Shown here: one piece after another, positions 25,620 through 34,500 of the stretch
Numbering within the stretch: the first letter of the stretch is position 1
Layout: every line of letters starts with the position of its first letter
Origin: JBNJEM01 sp051745935
GTDB taxonomy: Bacteria; Planctomycetota; Planctomycetia; Pirellulales; Pirellulaceae
Length of the DNA stretch: 37,254 nucleotides
Assembly (NCBI GenBank): GCA_051745935.1
Contig: JBNJEM010000005.1
Span: 1-37,254 of the forward strand
Direction: 5' to 3'
Translations under genes and position numbers: made by a program
The notes under the pieces: generated by a model
Seen by the model: only the letters and a program-made list of their open reading frames with translations
The model's database searches: none
What the model was told of the DNA's origin: nothing

Positions 25620-25642
25620 AAAGACGGGCCTGGAGACCCGTC
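25620..25642 (-). terminator. Terminator-like right arm of repeat C, copy 1
   Basis: On the minus strand the same stem is followed by TTT. Together with the left arm, the element could block transcription from both sides. The short T-run makes it weaker. Confidence 0.35.
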
Positions 25643-25748
25643 CTACATATACTTTTTGCAACGTTAGGGTTAACTCTCAGTTCCAAACCAAAGCCCTGAA
25701 AAGCCTTTCAGCCTGCGTGGCAGCCTGCGACGCAACGGGAGAAGCGCA

Positions 25749-27758
25749 ATGAAACATCTTCGCTACGTGATCGGACTCGGCCTGGGGTTACTGGTGATTG
25801 GCTCGGCAACGGGAGCCGAAACTGAAAAGCCCAACGTGCTGTTTATCGCCGTGGATGACCTGAACGACTGGATTGGGAAATTGGGCGGGCACCCGCAGAC
25901 GTTGACCCCCAATATCAACCGGCTCGCTGATCGAGGCGTGTTGTTCACGAACGCTCATTGCGCCGCGCCAGCCTGCAACCCGTCGCGAGCGGCGTTGATG
26001 ACCGGGATCGCGCCCCACCGCTCCGGCGTTTATCTAAACCCGCAGCCTTGGAAGCCGGTGCTGGAGGAAAAGGTGACGTTACCCCAGCACTTCATGCAAC
26101 ATGGATACGCCGCGATCGGATCCGGGAAAATCTACCATGGCCGCTATCCAGACCCTGAATCGTGGGATACGTACTGGCCCAGCAAAACAAAAAACCGTCC
26201 CGGCGACCCCAAGCCCAAAGTGAAATCGGTCAGTGGGTTGAACATGGCCCACTTCGACTGGGGGCCGGTGGATGTCGAAGACGCCGAGATGGGAGACACC
26301 AAGGTGGTGGACTGGGTGATCGGACAGCTTCAGGCCGAACACGAAAAGCCGTTGTTCCTGGCCTGTGGAATCTTCCGCCCACACCTGCCGTGGTATGTGC
26401 CACCGAAGTATTTTGAAAAGTTCCCCGTTGATGAAGTCTTGCTCCCCGCGCATCGCGGAGACGATTTGAATGACATTCCACCGGCAGGGATAAAAATGGC
26501 CCGGCCGGGCGGTGACCACGCCGCCGTCGTCGAACACGATCAGTGGCACGCGGCCGTTCAGGGATATCTGGCTTCGATCAACTACGCGGACGCACAGGTC
26601 GGACGACTGCTTGACGCTCTGAACGCCAGTGAACTCGCCAACAATACGGTTATCGTCCTCTGGACCGATCACGGCTGGCACCTGGGCGAAAAGCAACACT
26701 GGCGGAAGTTCGCCTTGTGGGAAGAGGCTACGCGAACCCCGTTGATCTTCGTGGCGCCCCCGAAGACGCCTGGACTCCCCGCCGGCACCCCAGCCGGCGC
26801 CCGTGTCGGCGCGCCGGTCAGCCTGCTTGACATCTACCCCACCTTGGTCGAGCTCTGCGGCCTGCCTCCGCGCGACGGACTCTCCGGCCAAAGCCTCCTT
26901 CCACTACTGGCGGACTCCAATGCCGAGTGGGAGCGACCGGCCATCACCACCCACGGCCGGCTCAATCACGCCGTCCGCACGGAGCGGTGGCGGTATATCC
27001 AGTATGAGGACGGCTCGGAGGAACTGTACGACCACGCCAGCGACCCCATGGAATACGTGAACCTGGCTGACAAGCCGGCGTATACGGAAATCAAGGAAAC
27101 ACTATCCGCCTGGCTGCCAAGGAAGAACGCCGAGAACGCGCCCTTTGATGACGGAAGCAAACGGGGCGAAGCGAAAAAGAAACCCGAAAAGAAAAAGTCC
27201 CAGGACGAGGAGGATGCCGAACCCGAAGAAGACGGCGCAAAGGAAAAGGATCAAAAGAAGACCGAACCCGATGAAACGCCCCAGCCGAAAACAGCCGAAC
27301 CCGAAAAGACTCCGGATGAGGATTCGGAAGAAAAGAAAGTGAAACCCAAGAAGGAGAGTGAACCGAAAGAAAGCAAGCCCAAAGAGCCAAAGCCCAAAGA
27401 GCCAAAGGCTGAAGACAAAGACGAAGACGAACACGAAGACGAAGACGAAGACGAAGACGAAGACGCTGGAAAGGAACAGGCCAAGCGCAAGGAAGACGGT
27501 CAGCAGCAGAACGGTAAGGAAGACAAGAACGGACAGAAAGCCGACAAGGAAGAGAACACGAAGCAGACGGATGCGAAGAGCGAGAATGCCGGTAAGCCCG
27601 ACGAAAAAAAGCCTCGGGCTGAAAAGAAAACGGATAAACCAGCTAGCGACGAAGGGAAACAGCAGCAAGGCGAATCGGATCAATCCAGCCAGAAGGAGTC
27701 TCGCGAGAAGGGCGCCAAGGGGAAGAAAGCCGAAGACAAGAACGGCGAAAGCCCGTAG
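25749..27758 (+). CDS. Secreted sulfatase with long charged C-terminal tail
   Basis: A 669-residue arylsulfatase-family enzyme, closest by eye to the iduronate-2-sulfatase type. A signal peptide (residues 1 to about 23, cleavage near ATGA) directs export. The metal site DD (36-37) and C76-NPS-R80 (CxPSR, whose Cys becomes formylglycine) mark an active type I sulfatase. WTDHGWHLGEKQHWRK supplies later active-site residues, and the catalytic domain ends near residue 455 (YDHASDPMEYVNLADK, then LSAWLPRK). About 210 further residues are almost purely K, E, D, P, Q and N, including a DED run. GGGAGAAG sits before the ATG. A sulfatase-modifying enzyme is not in this window. The likely role is desulfation of an algal or animal polysaccharide. 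Confidence 0.93.
   Translation: MKHLRYVIGLGLGLLVIGSATGAETEKPNVLFIAVDDLNDWIGKLGGHPQTLTPNINRLADRGVLFTNAHCAAPACNPSRAALMTGIAPHRSGVYLNPQPWKPVLEEKVTLPQHFMQHGYAAIGSGKIYHGRYPDPESWDTYWPSKTKNRPGDPKPKVKSVSGLNMAHFDWGPVDVEDAEMGDTKVVDWVIGQLQAEHEKPLFLACGIFRPHLPWYVPPKYFEKFPVDEVLLPAHRGDDLNDIPPAGIKMARPGGDHAAVVEHDQWHAAVQGYLASINYADAQVGRLLDALNASELANNTVIVLWTDHGWHLGEKQHWRKFALWEEATRTPLIFVAPPKTPGLPAGTPAGARVGAPVSLLDIYPTLVELCGLPPRDGLSGQSLLPLLADSNAEWERPAITTHGRLNHAVRTERWRYIQYEDGSEELYDHASDPMEYVNLADKPAYTEIKETLSAWLPRKNAENAPFDDGSKRGEAKKKPEKKKSQDEEDAEPEEDGAKEKDQKKTEPDETPQPKTAEPEKTPDEDSEEKKVKPKKESEPKESKPKEPKPKEPKAEDKDEDEHEDEDEDEDEDAGKEQAKRKEDGQQQNGKEDKNGQKADKEENTKQTDAKSENAGKPDEKKPRAEKKTDKPASDEGKQQQGESDQSSQKESREKGAKGKKAEDKNGESP
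27435..27464 (+). repeat. GAAGAC hexamer run (five units)
   Basis: Five perfect GAAGAC units encode the Glu-Asp run in the sulfatase tail. Flanking DNA holds further imperfect GAA/GAC/AAA codon repeats, and the PKEPKPKEPK stretch just upstream is also repetitive. Unit-number changes would keep the reading frame. Confidence 0.9.
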
Positions 27759-27853
27759 ATGCAACAGCTCCAACTGGAAACGTCCGAAGTCGCGGCGACG
27801 ATTCGCGGTCGCACCAATGAGTCCTTGTCGAAGGGCCGACGGCGGTTTTCAGT

Positions 27854-27957
27854 TATATTTCAGGCGGTCGAATTGGTCCGGGTGGAAAGCTGCCCGACGC
27901 AAGCCGTCCTCCCGTTGGTCGGACTCGCGGCGGACACATTCATCCGCGACCGGTATA
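27854..27957 (+). repeat. Repeat A, copy 4
   Basis: A complete 104-bp copy about 95 bp after the sulfatase stop, with ends TATATTTCAGGCGGTCG and CCGCGACCGGTATA. It differs from copy 3 at a handful of positions. Confidence 0.85.
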
Positions 27958-28002
27958 CGCGTCGTACTTTACAGTTCGTAACAAAACCCCACCATTGCAA
28001 AA

Positions 28003-28140
28003 AAGCGTGACGTCACGCGAACGCCGCGCGGCTTGTCTCGTGGTCAGTCACGTTCCGTGCCACGCAACGCGGCCGCGTCGCTGCCTCTCACATTACGTTA
28101 AGTCTGGAAACACCTTCTCGATAAACAAAAAACCCCTTTG
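28003..28140 (-). repeat. Repeat D, copy 2 (partial)
   Basis: Inverted relative of 3297-3425. The shared landmarks are CGAGAAGGTGTT, CTTAACG and GGCCGCGTTGCGT. A decayed CTTGT-loop hairpin (GCGGCTTGTCTCGTGG) is visible near 28030. Confidence 0.6.
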
Positions 28141-28506
28141 TTCGCCGACGGACGTCGGTGCGACACCGGCGAGATTTCAGACAGCGAACACGCTTTATGA
28201 ATGGCCTCCGTATCAAGACATATGCGACACCAGTACAGACAGAATCATGGAGATATGCACATGAAATGTTACGTTTCGATGATCTCGGCTGGCGACGATC
28301 AATCACGACAGGATTTGTCTCGCCGCCGGAAGCGCACCGTGAAGAATCGCTCATTATTCTTCACGCAACCACGAATAACACGAATGTCCTCGAACATTCT
28401 CCAAGTTAGTCGTCAAGAGATGGTCGATGGTCTCCCCTCGCGTTTCTCGTCACGGGTGCCCGACAGCGGTATGGTATCTCCAAGCCGCAAGCGACGCGAT
28501 CACTCA
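28141..28506. other. Upstream region of the DUF885 gene
   Basis: 366 bp with no recognised gene. The DUF885 reading frame stays open through 28201-28506, but the encoded stretch shows no family features. It includes CACGAATAACACGAATG, of a kind common between planctomycete genes. No clear promoter is seen. Confidence 0.4.
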
Positions 28507-31113
28507 ATGTCCGTGTTTCAAGAGTTTTTCATCTTCCTCCGCGGGCTGGTCCTCGCCGCGTTCAACTCGGCGAACCATTTATCGGCGGCCGCCACACTAT
28601 TGCTAGTACTGTGTGGCCTCGTCGTGTATCCGTTGAGTGACGGCCTGGCCGATCAGTCCCAGGGCGGCGTGAAAAAACAGCCTACTCGTCGCTTCGCGGC
28701 TCCCAAGGACGTCGACTACCGCCAGCCCGCTCGGGAATACGTCCGGCGGAACGCGGCGGGGTGGACGGTGTGGCTGGAGCGTGAACTTGCCGAGGATCAT
28801 GACGCACTGGCCGAGGAAGCTATGGCACGCTTGGAGGAGAAGCTGAAGGCGATGCTCGACATCCTGCCCTCGCGCTCACATCAACTACTCCGTGAGCTCC
28901 CCATATACTTGATGCTGGGTGAGCAAGCCGCGCTCGGTGGCCGCAACAACGGGGCGCGCTATTTCCAACCGAACGCACCCGCCTACCGGGATCACCTGGA
29001 TCCGCGTTGGAGCAGCGCGCTGGTCATCTATTCGGCCCGCAACTACACTTGGCTTAGCGACCATTGGAGCTTGCTGGTGCTGCTTCACGAGTTCTCGCAT
29101 GCGTGGCATTTGGAGCAATGGCCGGAGAAGCAGCCGGACATTCTGAAAGCCTGGAAACAGGCGGTTCGTCATAAGACTTATGAAGGCGTAAAAGATGTAA
29201 ACGGAAAGCGCCTCGAGCGGGCGTATGCGGTCGCGAACCAGCTGGAGTATTTCGCGGAATTGTCCGGCACGTACTTCTTGGGCGGAGAGTACGAGCCGTT
29301 TGACCGCGCGGCGCTGCGCGAGCGCGATCCGGCCGGGCTGGCCATGGTCGAAAAGATGTGGGGGACCAGTGCCCCACCGCCGACGCCATGCTTGGATGAA
29401 CAGTTTGAACGGGTAGCCGCGCTGTATCTTACCGAGTTCCCCGCCTTTGGTCCGGTATCGGCCACGGCGCTCGGCGACCATCGTTTCGATAGCCAGTTGG
29501 ATGAAATCAGCGACGAGGCTCGAGCGAAGGAGATTCAATTCCATCAACGCGTCCTGAAACGGGTTCGCCGGATCGATCCAGACCACTTGTCCCGTGAAAA
29601 TCAAATCGACCATGCGCTGCTGCAACAAGAGCTGGAAGCTCGGCTGTGGCGTCTGGAAACGCTGCAAGAATGGGCCTGGAATCCACTGTTGTATACCAGC
29701 TTGGCGGGCAGCGCCGTCTACAATTTAATGGCCCGTGATTTCGCCCCGCTGGAGAAGCGGTTACACCACGCCGCCGATCGCCTTGAACAGTTCCCTCGCC
29801 TCTTCGATCAAATCCGGACCACGCTCGAACCCCAGCGCGTCCCGCGGATCCACGCGGAAACGGCGGTCAAGCAAAACCGTGGCGTCCTGAACATTCTGGA
29901 CAACATGGTCAAGCCACGCGTGGACCAACTGGAGGCGGAGGAGGAAGATCGATTGCTGGCCGCCATGAAAACCGCGCGAAGCGAGGTGAAAGAGCATCAA
30001 GAATGGCTGGAATCCACGCTCTTGCCAAACGCCGAAGGTGATTTCCGGCTCGGATCCAAGCTCTACGATCAGAAGCTTGCGTTCACGCTCAAGACGCCAC
30101 TCACGCGGCAGGAAGTCCGCGAGCGGGCGGAAAGCGCACTGGCCCGCGCGCGCGATGAAATGTACCGGATCTCGTGCAAAGTTTACAAGGAGCAGTATCC
30201 CCATACCGAATTTCCGGACAGTCCTTCCAAAGCATACAAGCAGGCCATCGTCCGGGCTTGCTTGGAAATGGCCTATCAGGACTCGCCGCCCGCCGATGAA
30301 ATCGTGGCTACCGCCCGGCGCTCCCTCAAACTAACAACGGACTTCGTTCGCGAGAACGACCTCCTGACTCTGCCACCAGAACCGATTGAAATCATTATCA
30401 TGCCCGAGTTTCAGCGGGGCGTCTCGCTGGCCTATTGTGATTCACCGGGCCCTTTGGACGCCGGCCTGAAAACGTACTATGCCGTGGCCCCGCTGCCGGA
30501 CGATTGGACGGAAAAACAGATCCAATCGTTCCTCCGAGAATACAATACCCGATCGATTCATGATCTTACCATGCACGAAGCGATGCCCGGACACTTCGTG
30601 CAATTGGCGCATGCCAACCGGTATCCAAACAAGCTGCGCGCCGTACTGTCCTCCGGCGTGTTCATCGAAGGATGGGCGATTTATTCGGAACGCATGATGA
30701 TCGATCAAGGATTCCTCGACGGTGATCCACTGATGCGACTGATCAACCTGAAGTGGTATCTGCGTGGTATCGCCAACGCGCTCATGGATCAGGCGATTCA
30801 CACGCGGGGAATGACGCGCGAGGAGGCGATGAAGTTGATGATGGAAGAGACGTTTCAGGAGGAACGGGAAGCGGCGGCGAAATGGGTGCGAGCCCAATTG
30901 ACCTCTGCGCAATTGTCCACGTATTTCATTGGGGCTAGTGAGCATTTCGAGCTGCGGCGCGAAGTGGAAAAAGCGTGGGGAGACGATTTCACCGTGAAAC
31001 GATACCATGATGAAGTCCTCGCCCATGGCTCCCCTCCCGTGCAGTTCGTGCGGGCCTTGATACTGGACAAGGATATCCCGCGCTTGCGGCGGGACGACGC
31101 GTGCGAGAAGTGA
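28507..31113 (+). CDS. Two-domain metallopeptidase-like protein (HEFSH + DUF885)
   Basis: An 868-residue protein starting with a hydrophobic export or anchor segment (residues about 20-45, AATLLLVLCGLVVYPL). The first module (about 60-290) has a gluzincin-type zinc motif H194-EFS-H198 followed by an E247/E251 segment (QLEYFAELSG) that could give the third ligand. From about 295 (LDEQFERVAALYLTEF) the protein is DUF885, with H690-EAMPG-H696 and E721-GWAIYSE, the metal-binding pattern of that family, which is thought to be a peptidase. Both sites look intact. I placed the start at 28507 because the hydrophobic segment begins soon after; the ribosome-binding site is weak and the frame is open to 28201, so the start is uncertain. 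The substrate is unknown. Confidence 0.85.
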   Translation: MSVFQEFFIFLRGLVLAAFNSANHLSAAATLLLVLCGLVVYPLSDGLADQSQGGVKKQPTRRFAAPKDVDYRQPAREYVRRNAAGWTVWLERELAEDHDALAEEAMARLEEKLKAMLDILPSRSHQLLRELPIYLMLGEQAALGGRNNGARYFQPNAPAYRDHLDPRWSSALVIYSARNYTWLSDHWSLLVLLHEFSHAWHLEQWPEKQPDILKAWKQAVRHKTYEGVKDVNGKRLERAYAVANQLEYFAELSGTYFLGGEYEPFDRAALRERDPAGLAMVEKMWGTSAPPPTPCLDEQFERVAALYLTEFPAFGPVSATALGDHRFDSQLDEISDEARAKEIQFHQRVLKRVRRIDPDHLSRENQIDHALLQQELEARLWRLETLQEWAWNPLLYTSLAGSAVYNLMARDFAPLEKRLHHAADRLEQFPRLFDQIRTTLEPQRVPRIHAETAVKQNRGVLNILDNMVKPRVDQLEAEEEDRLLAAMKTARSEVKEHQEWLESTLLPNAEGDFRLGSKLYDQKLAFTLKTPLTRQEVRERAESALARARDEMYRISCKVYKEQYPHTEFPDSPSKAYKQAIVRACLEMAYQDSPPADEIVATARRSLKLTTDFVRENDLLTLPPEPIEIIIMPEFQRGVSLAYCDSPGPLDAGLKTYYAVAPLPDDWTEKQIQSFLREYNTRSIHDLTMHEAMPGHFVQLAHANRYPNKLRAVLSSGVFIEGWAIYSERMMIDQGFLDGDPLMRLINLKWYLRGIANALMDQAIHTRGMTREEAMKLMMEETFQEEREAAAKWVRAQLTSAQLSTYFIGASEHFELRREVEKAWGDDFTVKRYHDEVLAHGSPPVQFVRALILDKDIPRLRRDDACEK

Positions 31114-31573
31114 CCGCGAGGTTTTCAGGGGGCACATGCCGCTGTCGGCGTGGACGGAGGGCAAAGACCGACCGAAGGGATTGGATTGCTGCCCCGCAAT
31201 ACCCGCCTGACGTGTCGTTCCGCTGGGATGACTTCCCGCGGAGGTCGTGCTGTTTCAGAACCGAGTCTTCCTTGCGTCAGAGACTTATCCGCTAGACTCC
31301 ATCGTGCCGAAGACACAGTCCTATGTCTGCCCACGGTAAAGCGACGCGAGCGTCGCGCGACCTTCGGGAGCCGAGACCAAACAACATGCTTCCCTACCGC
31401 CTGCACTTCCCGCGGAAAAAGGGAACCTCCCCGTTTGCCTGCTTGCATTTCAGGCCGGGGGAAGTTAAATAACATTTCAGTCAGGATGATCGTTCCAGCT
31501 ATTCGAATGGGCCTGCTTGATAGCGAGCATGCGAGCTTTATTCGGTCCGGTTTGTCACTATGGGAGGTAACGT
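31114..31573. other. Intergenic region with one palindrome
   Basis: 460 bp between the DUF885 and propeller genes. The only clear structure is GCGACGCGAGCGTCGC (31341-31356), a short hairpin without a T-run. No copy of repeats A-D and no gene was recognised. A strong GGGAGGTAACGT site for the next gene lies at its right end. Confidence 0.5.
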
Positions 31574-34500
31574 GTGAAGACTCGATATCGACAGTCACTG
31601 TTTCCAAGAGTTCCGTCCTTGAACACGCTCGGCTTGGTCTTTGTTTTTTTGGCGTTGACTCTATCCATGCTCAGCCAGGCGGCGGCGATTGCGGACGAAC
31701 CGGATCAACTTGCCGCGGACTTGCTCGCGTCCAGCGGCGTGCGGCGTGGGCTTGTGGTTCACGTGAATTGCGGGAATGGGAAGCTGACCGCGGCTTTGCG
31801 CGGCGGGGACGGCGATCTGGTTCATGGTTTAGCGCGTACGGCGCAAGAGCGAGAGAAAGCACGGGAAAACCTGCGCAATCAGCACGTTTACGGACCAGTG
31901 TCCGTCGACCAGTGGAGTGGGAAAACGCTGCCATACATCGACAACTCCGTCAATCTGCTCGTGGTCACGGGGAAGGCGAACGTACCGTCGAAGGAAATGC
32001 TGCGAGTTCTGGTTCCGGACGGGGTAGCACTGATCTCAGCGAACGAAGGTCCTGGCTTACACATCGAGGGCCAGGACGTGGAGATTGGCGGGGGGAGTTG
32101 GACGAAGCTGGTGAAACCCAAGCCCGAAAGCATCGACGAGTGGACGCACTACATGCACGATGCCAGCAACAATGCCGTGGCTGATGATACGGCGATCGGA
32201 CCGCTGCGGCATCTTCAATGGGAAGGGGGCCCCCGATACGCGCGGCATCACGAATTCACCTCCAGTGTCGCGGCCATGGTCTCGGCCAGCGGACGCCTGT
32301 TCTCCATTATGGATATGGGAAGTCGGGCTTCCATTCACATGCCGGCCAAGTGGCGGCTGATCGCTCGCGACGCATTCAATGGGATTGTACTGTGGGAACG
32401 CCCGATCGAGTCGTGGTTTAACCATCTTTGGCCGCTCAAGGACGGTCCCGCCCAACCTCCGAGACGGTTGGTCGCGGCGGGTGATTCCGTTTACGCCACG
32501 CTTGGCCTGGAAGCGCCGGTCAGCCGGCTGGACGCGGCGACTGGAAAGATCCTGCATGCCTACGAGGGGACCGAGTTTACCGAAGAAATCCTGTATTCCA
32601 ACGGCCAGCTTATTCTGCTCCAGAATAATGAATCCATGAATCCCCGAGGGTATGCTCCCAAGCTCATGATCTGTTGGGACGAAAAACGCCGCACGATGCA
32701 GGACTCGGAAGGGTACCTACTGAAGCCGGAGAAGCGTCATATCATATCGTTGGACGCCGAATCGGGGAAGATATTGTGGAAGACCGATTCTCCCGTGGAG
32801 CCGTTGACCTTGGCCGCTGATAATGACCACGTCTACTTTCACGACTGGAGTCAGGTGGTTTGTTTGGATCGACAAACAGGCGCGAGGAAATGGGAATCCG
32901 AACCTGTCGCGCCCAGGGAAGACATGGGATATGTCTACGGGCCCACGCTGGTATCCCATGATGATGTGGTGCTGTTCGCCGATGGGAGGCGGCAGCGCAA
33001 GATTCATGCGATGTCCAAACGAGATGGAGAATTGCTGTGGCAGGCTCCACATTATCGGGCCGGACACGCCGGTTCTCCCGAGGACCTCATGGTGGTTGAC
33101 GGTTTGGTCTGGTGCGGAAAGATCGCCGGCGGCCGAGACTCTGGCGCGTTCACCGGCCGGGACCCAAAGACGGGCGAGGTGAAACGGGAATTCACGCCGA
33201 ACGTGGAAACGTATTGGTTCCACCACCGATGCCATCGAGCAAAAGCAGCGGGCAAGTATATTCTCACGTCCCGCACGGGAATCGAGTTCGTGGACGTCCG
33301 CGAGCAAGACTGGGAAACGCACCACTGGGTCCGCGGCGCCTGCACATATGGCATTCTACCGTGCAACGGTCTGATCTACGCGCCACCTGATCCTTGCGCA
33401 TGTTACCTGGAATCGAAGTTAACCGGCCTTTCCGCGCTGGCCCCCGGCTCACAGCGAAGTTACCCCAAGCCGGCGGAGCCAGTCGACCGCCTGCTGAAAG
33501 GACCAGCTTACGAAGAACCTCTGCAAGCCGAGGTGGAATCCGCGAACAGCTGGCCCACCTACCGTCACGACGCGGCCCGCAGTGGGGCGACCCCGGCTAC
33601 CGTGGATTTACCGCTTGCCAAAGGATGGCAAACGGAATTGAACGGTGAGCTGACCGCGCCGGTGGTCGCTGGAAGGCACGTTTATGTCGCTGAACCGAAG
33701 ACGCACACCGTGCACGCGTTGAACGCTGATAACGGCCAGCCGGTCTGGACTTTCACGGCGGGCGGGCGGATCGATTCGCCGCCCACGGTTTATCGCGGCC
33801 TCGTCCTCTTCGGCGCGGCGGACGGTCGAGTCTATTGCCTCAGGGCCACGAATGGTGATTTGGTATGGCGCTTCACCGCCGCCCCTCGAGATATGCGATT
33901 AGTCTCGTACGGCCGGTTGGAGTCGGTATGGCCGGTTCATGGCAGTCTGTTGGTGAAAGATGACAGTGTCTACTGTGTAGCGGGTCGGTCGACCATGCTG
34001 GACGGAGGATTGAAGTTCTACCGTCTGGACGCGGCAACCGGGAAAGTGACTTCCGAAAAGGTTTTCCACGACCAAGCCAGTCCCCAAAAGGATGTCAAAG
34101 TGCTGAATATGCCGACCGCGTTGACCGACATTCTCTCCAGCGACGGCCAAATGATCTACATGCTGTCGCAGGCGTTTGATCTGGATGGCAACCGACTACA
34201 AACGACAGACCCCGAATTGAAGCCGCTTCAGCGTGCCACCACGCAATTAGGGGAAGGCCAGCATCTGTTCTCGCCCACCGGCTTCCTCGACGACGAGGCC
34301 TGGCACCGCTCATATTGGCTCTATGGCAAGGCGTTCTCGTCCGGATGTAATTGGTGGTTTCGGGCCGGAAGATATGCGCCGGCAGGCCGCATGCTGGTCT
34401 TCGACCGCGACCGCGTCTACGGTTTTGGGCGTAAACCCGCGCTCTTCGTCTGGTCGCACGTGCTGGAGAACCATCTGTTTTGTTCCGCCAAAGCGGCTGA

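Larger units (their letters stand above)
25475..25674 (+). repeat. Repeat C, copy 1 (MITE-like)
   Basis: About 199 bp that recur almost identically at 35045-35241. The ends form imperfect inverted repeats (TTAACTCTATGGTTGCA and the complement of TGCAACGTTAGGGTTA). Inside are two large arms, GACGGGTCTCCAGGCCCGTC and its inverted copy, and a central hairpin AGATCTCACATTTCGTGAGATCT. There is no open reading frame of note. TTAACTCT occurs at both edges and could be a target duplication or part of the terminal repeat. Confidence 0.85.

Noticed and set aside
25475..25674. Repeat C as a CRISPR leader, retron RNA or tRNA-like gene
   Set aside because: No repeat-spacer series, reverse transcriptase or cloverleaf is present. 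The second copy at 35045 and the terminal inverted repeats fit a MITE-like element better.
23859..27758. Gfo/Idh gene and sulfatase as one polysaccharide-utilisation operon
   Set aside because: A 651-bp gap with repeat A and the terminator-like repeat C lies between them, and no transporter, glycoside hydrolase or regulator accompanies them.
27102..27773. A minus-strand frame encoding a very hydrophobic FVFVFV-rich protein
   Set aside because: It is the complement of the Glu/Asp/Lys tail of the sulfatase; GAAGAC repeats read backwards give Val-Phe repeats.
31150..32184. A 344-codon plus-strand frame overlapping the start of the propeller gene
   Set aside because: The other frame has a signal peptide, domain motifs and a strong ribosome-binding site; this one has neither domain nor start signal.
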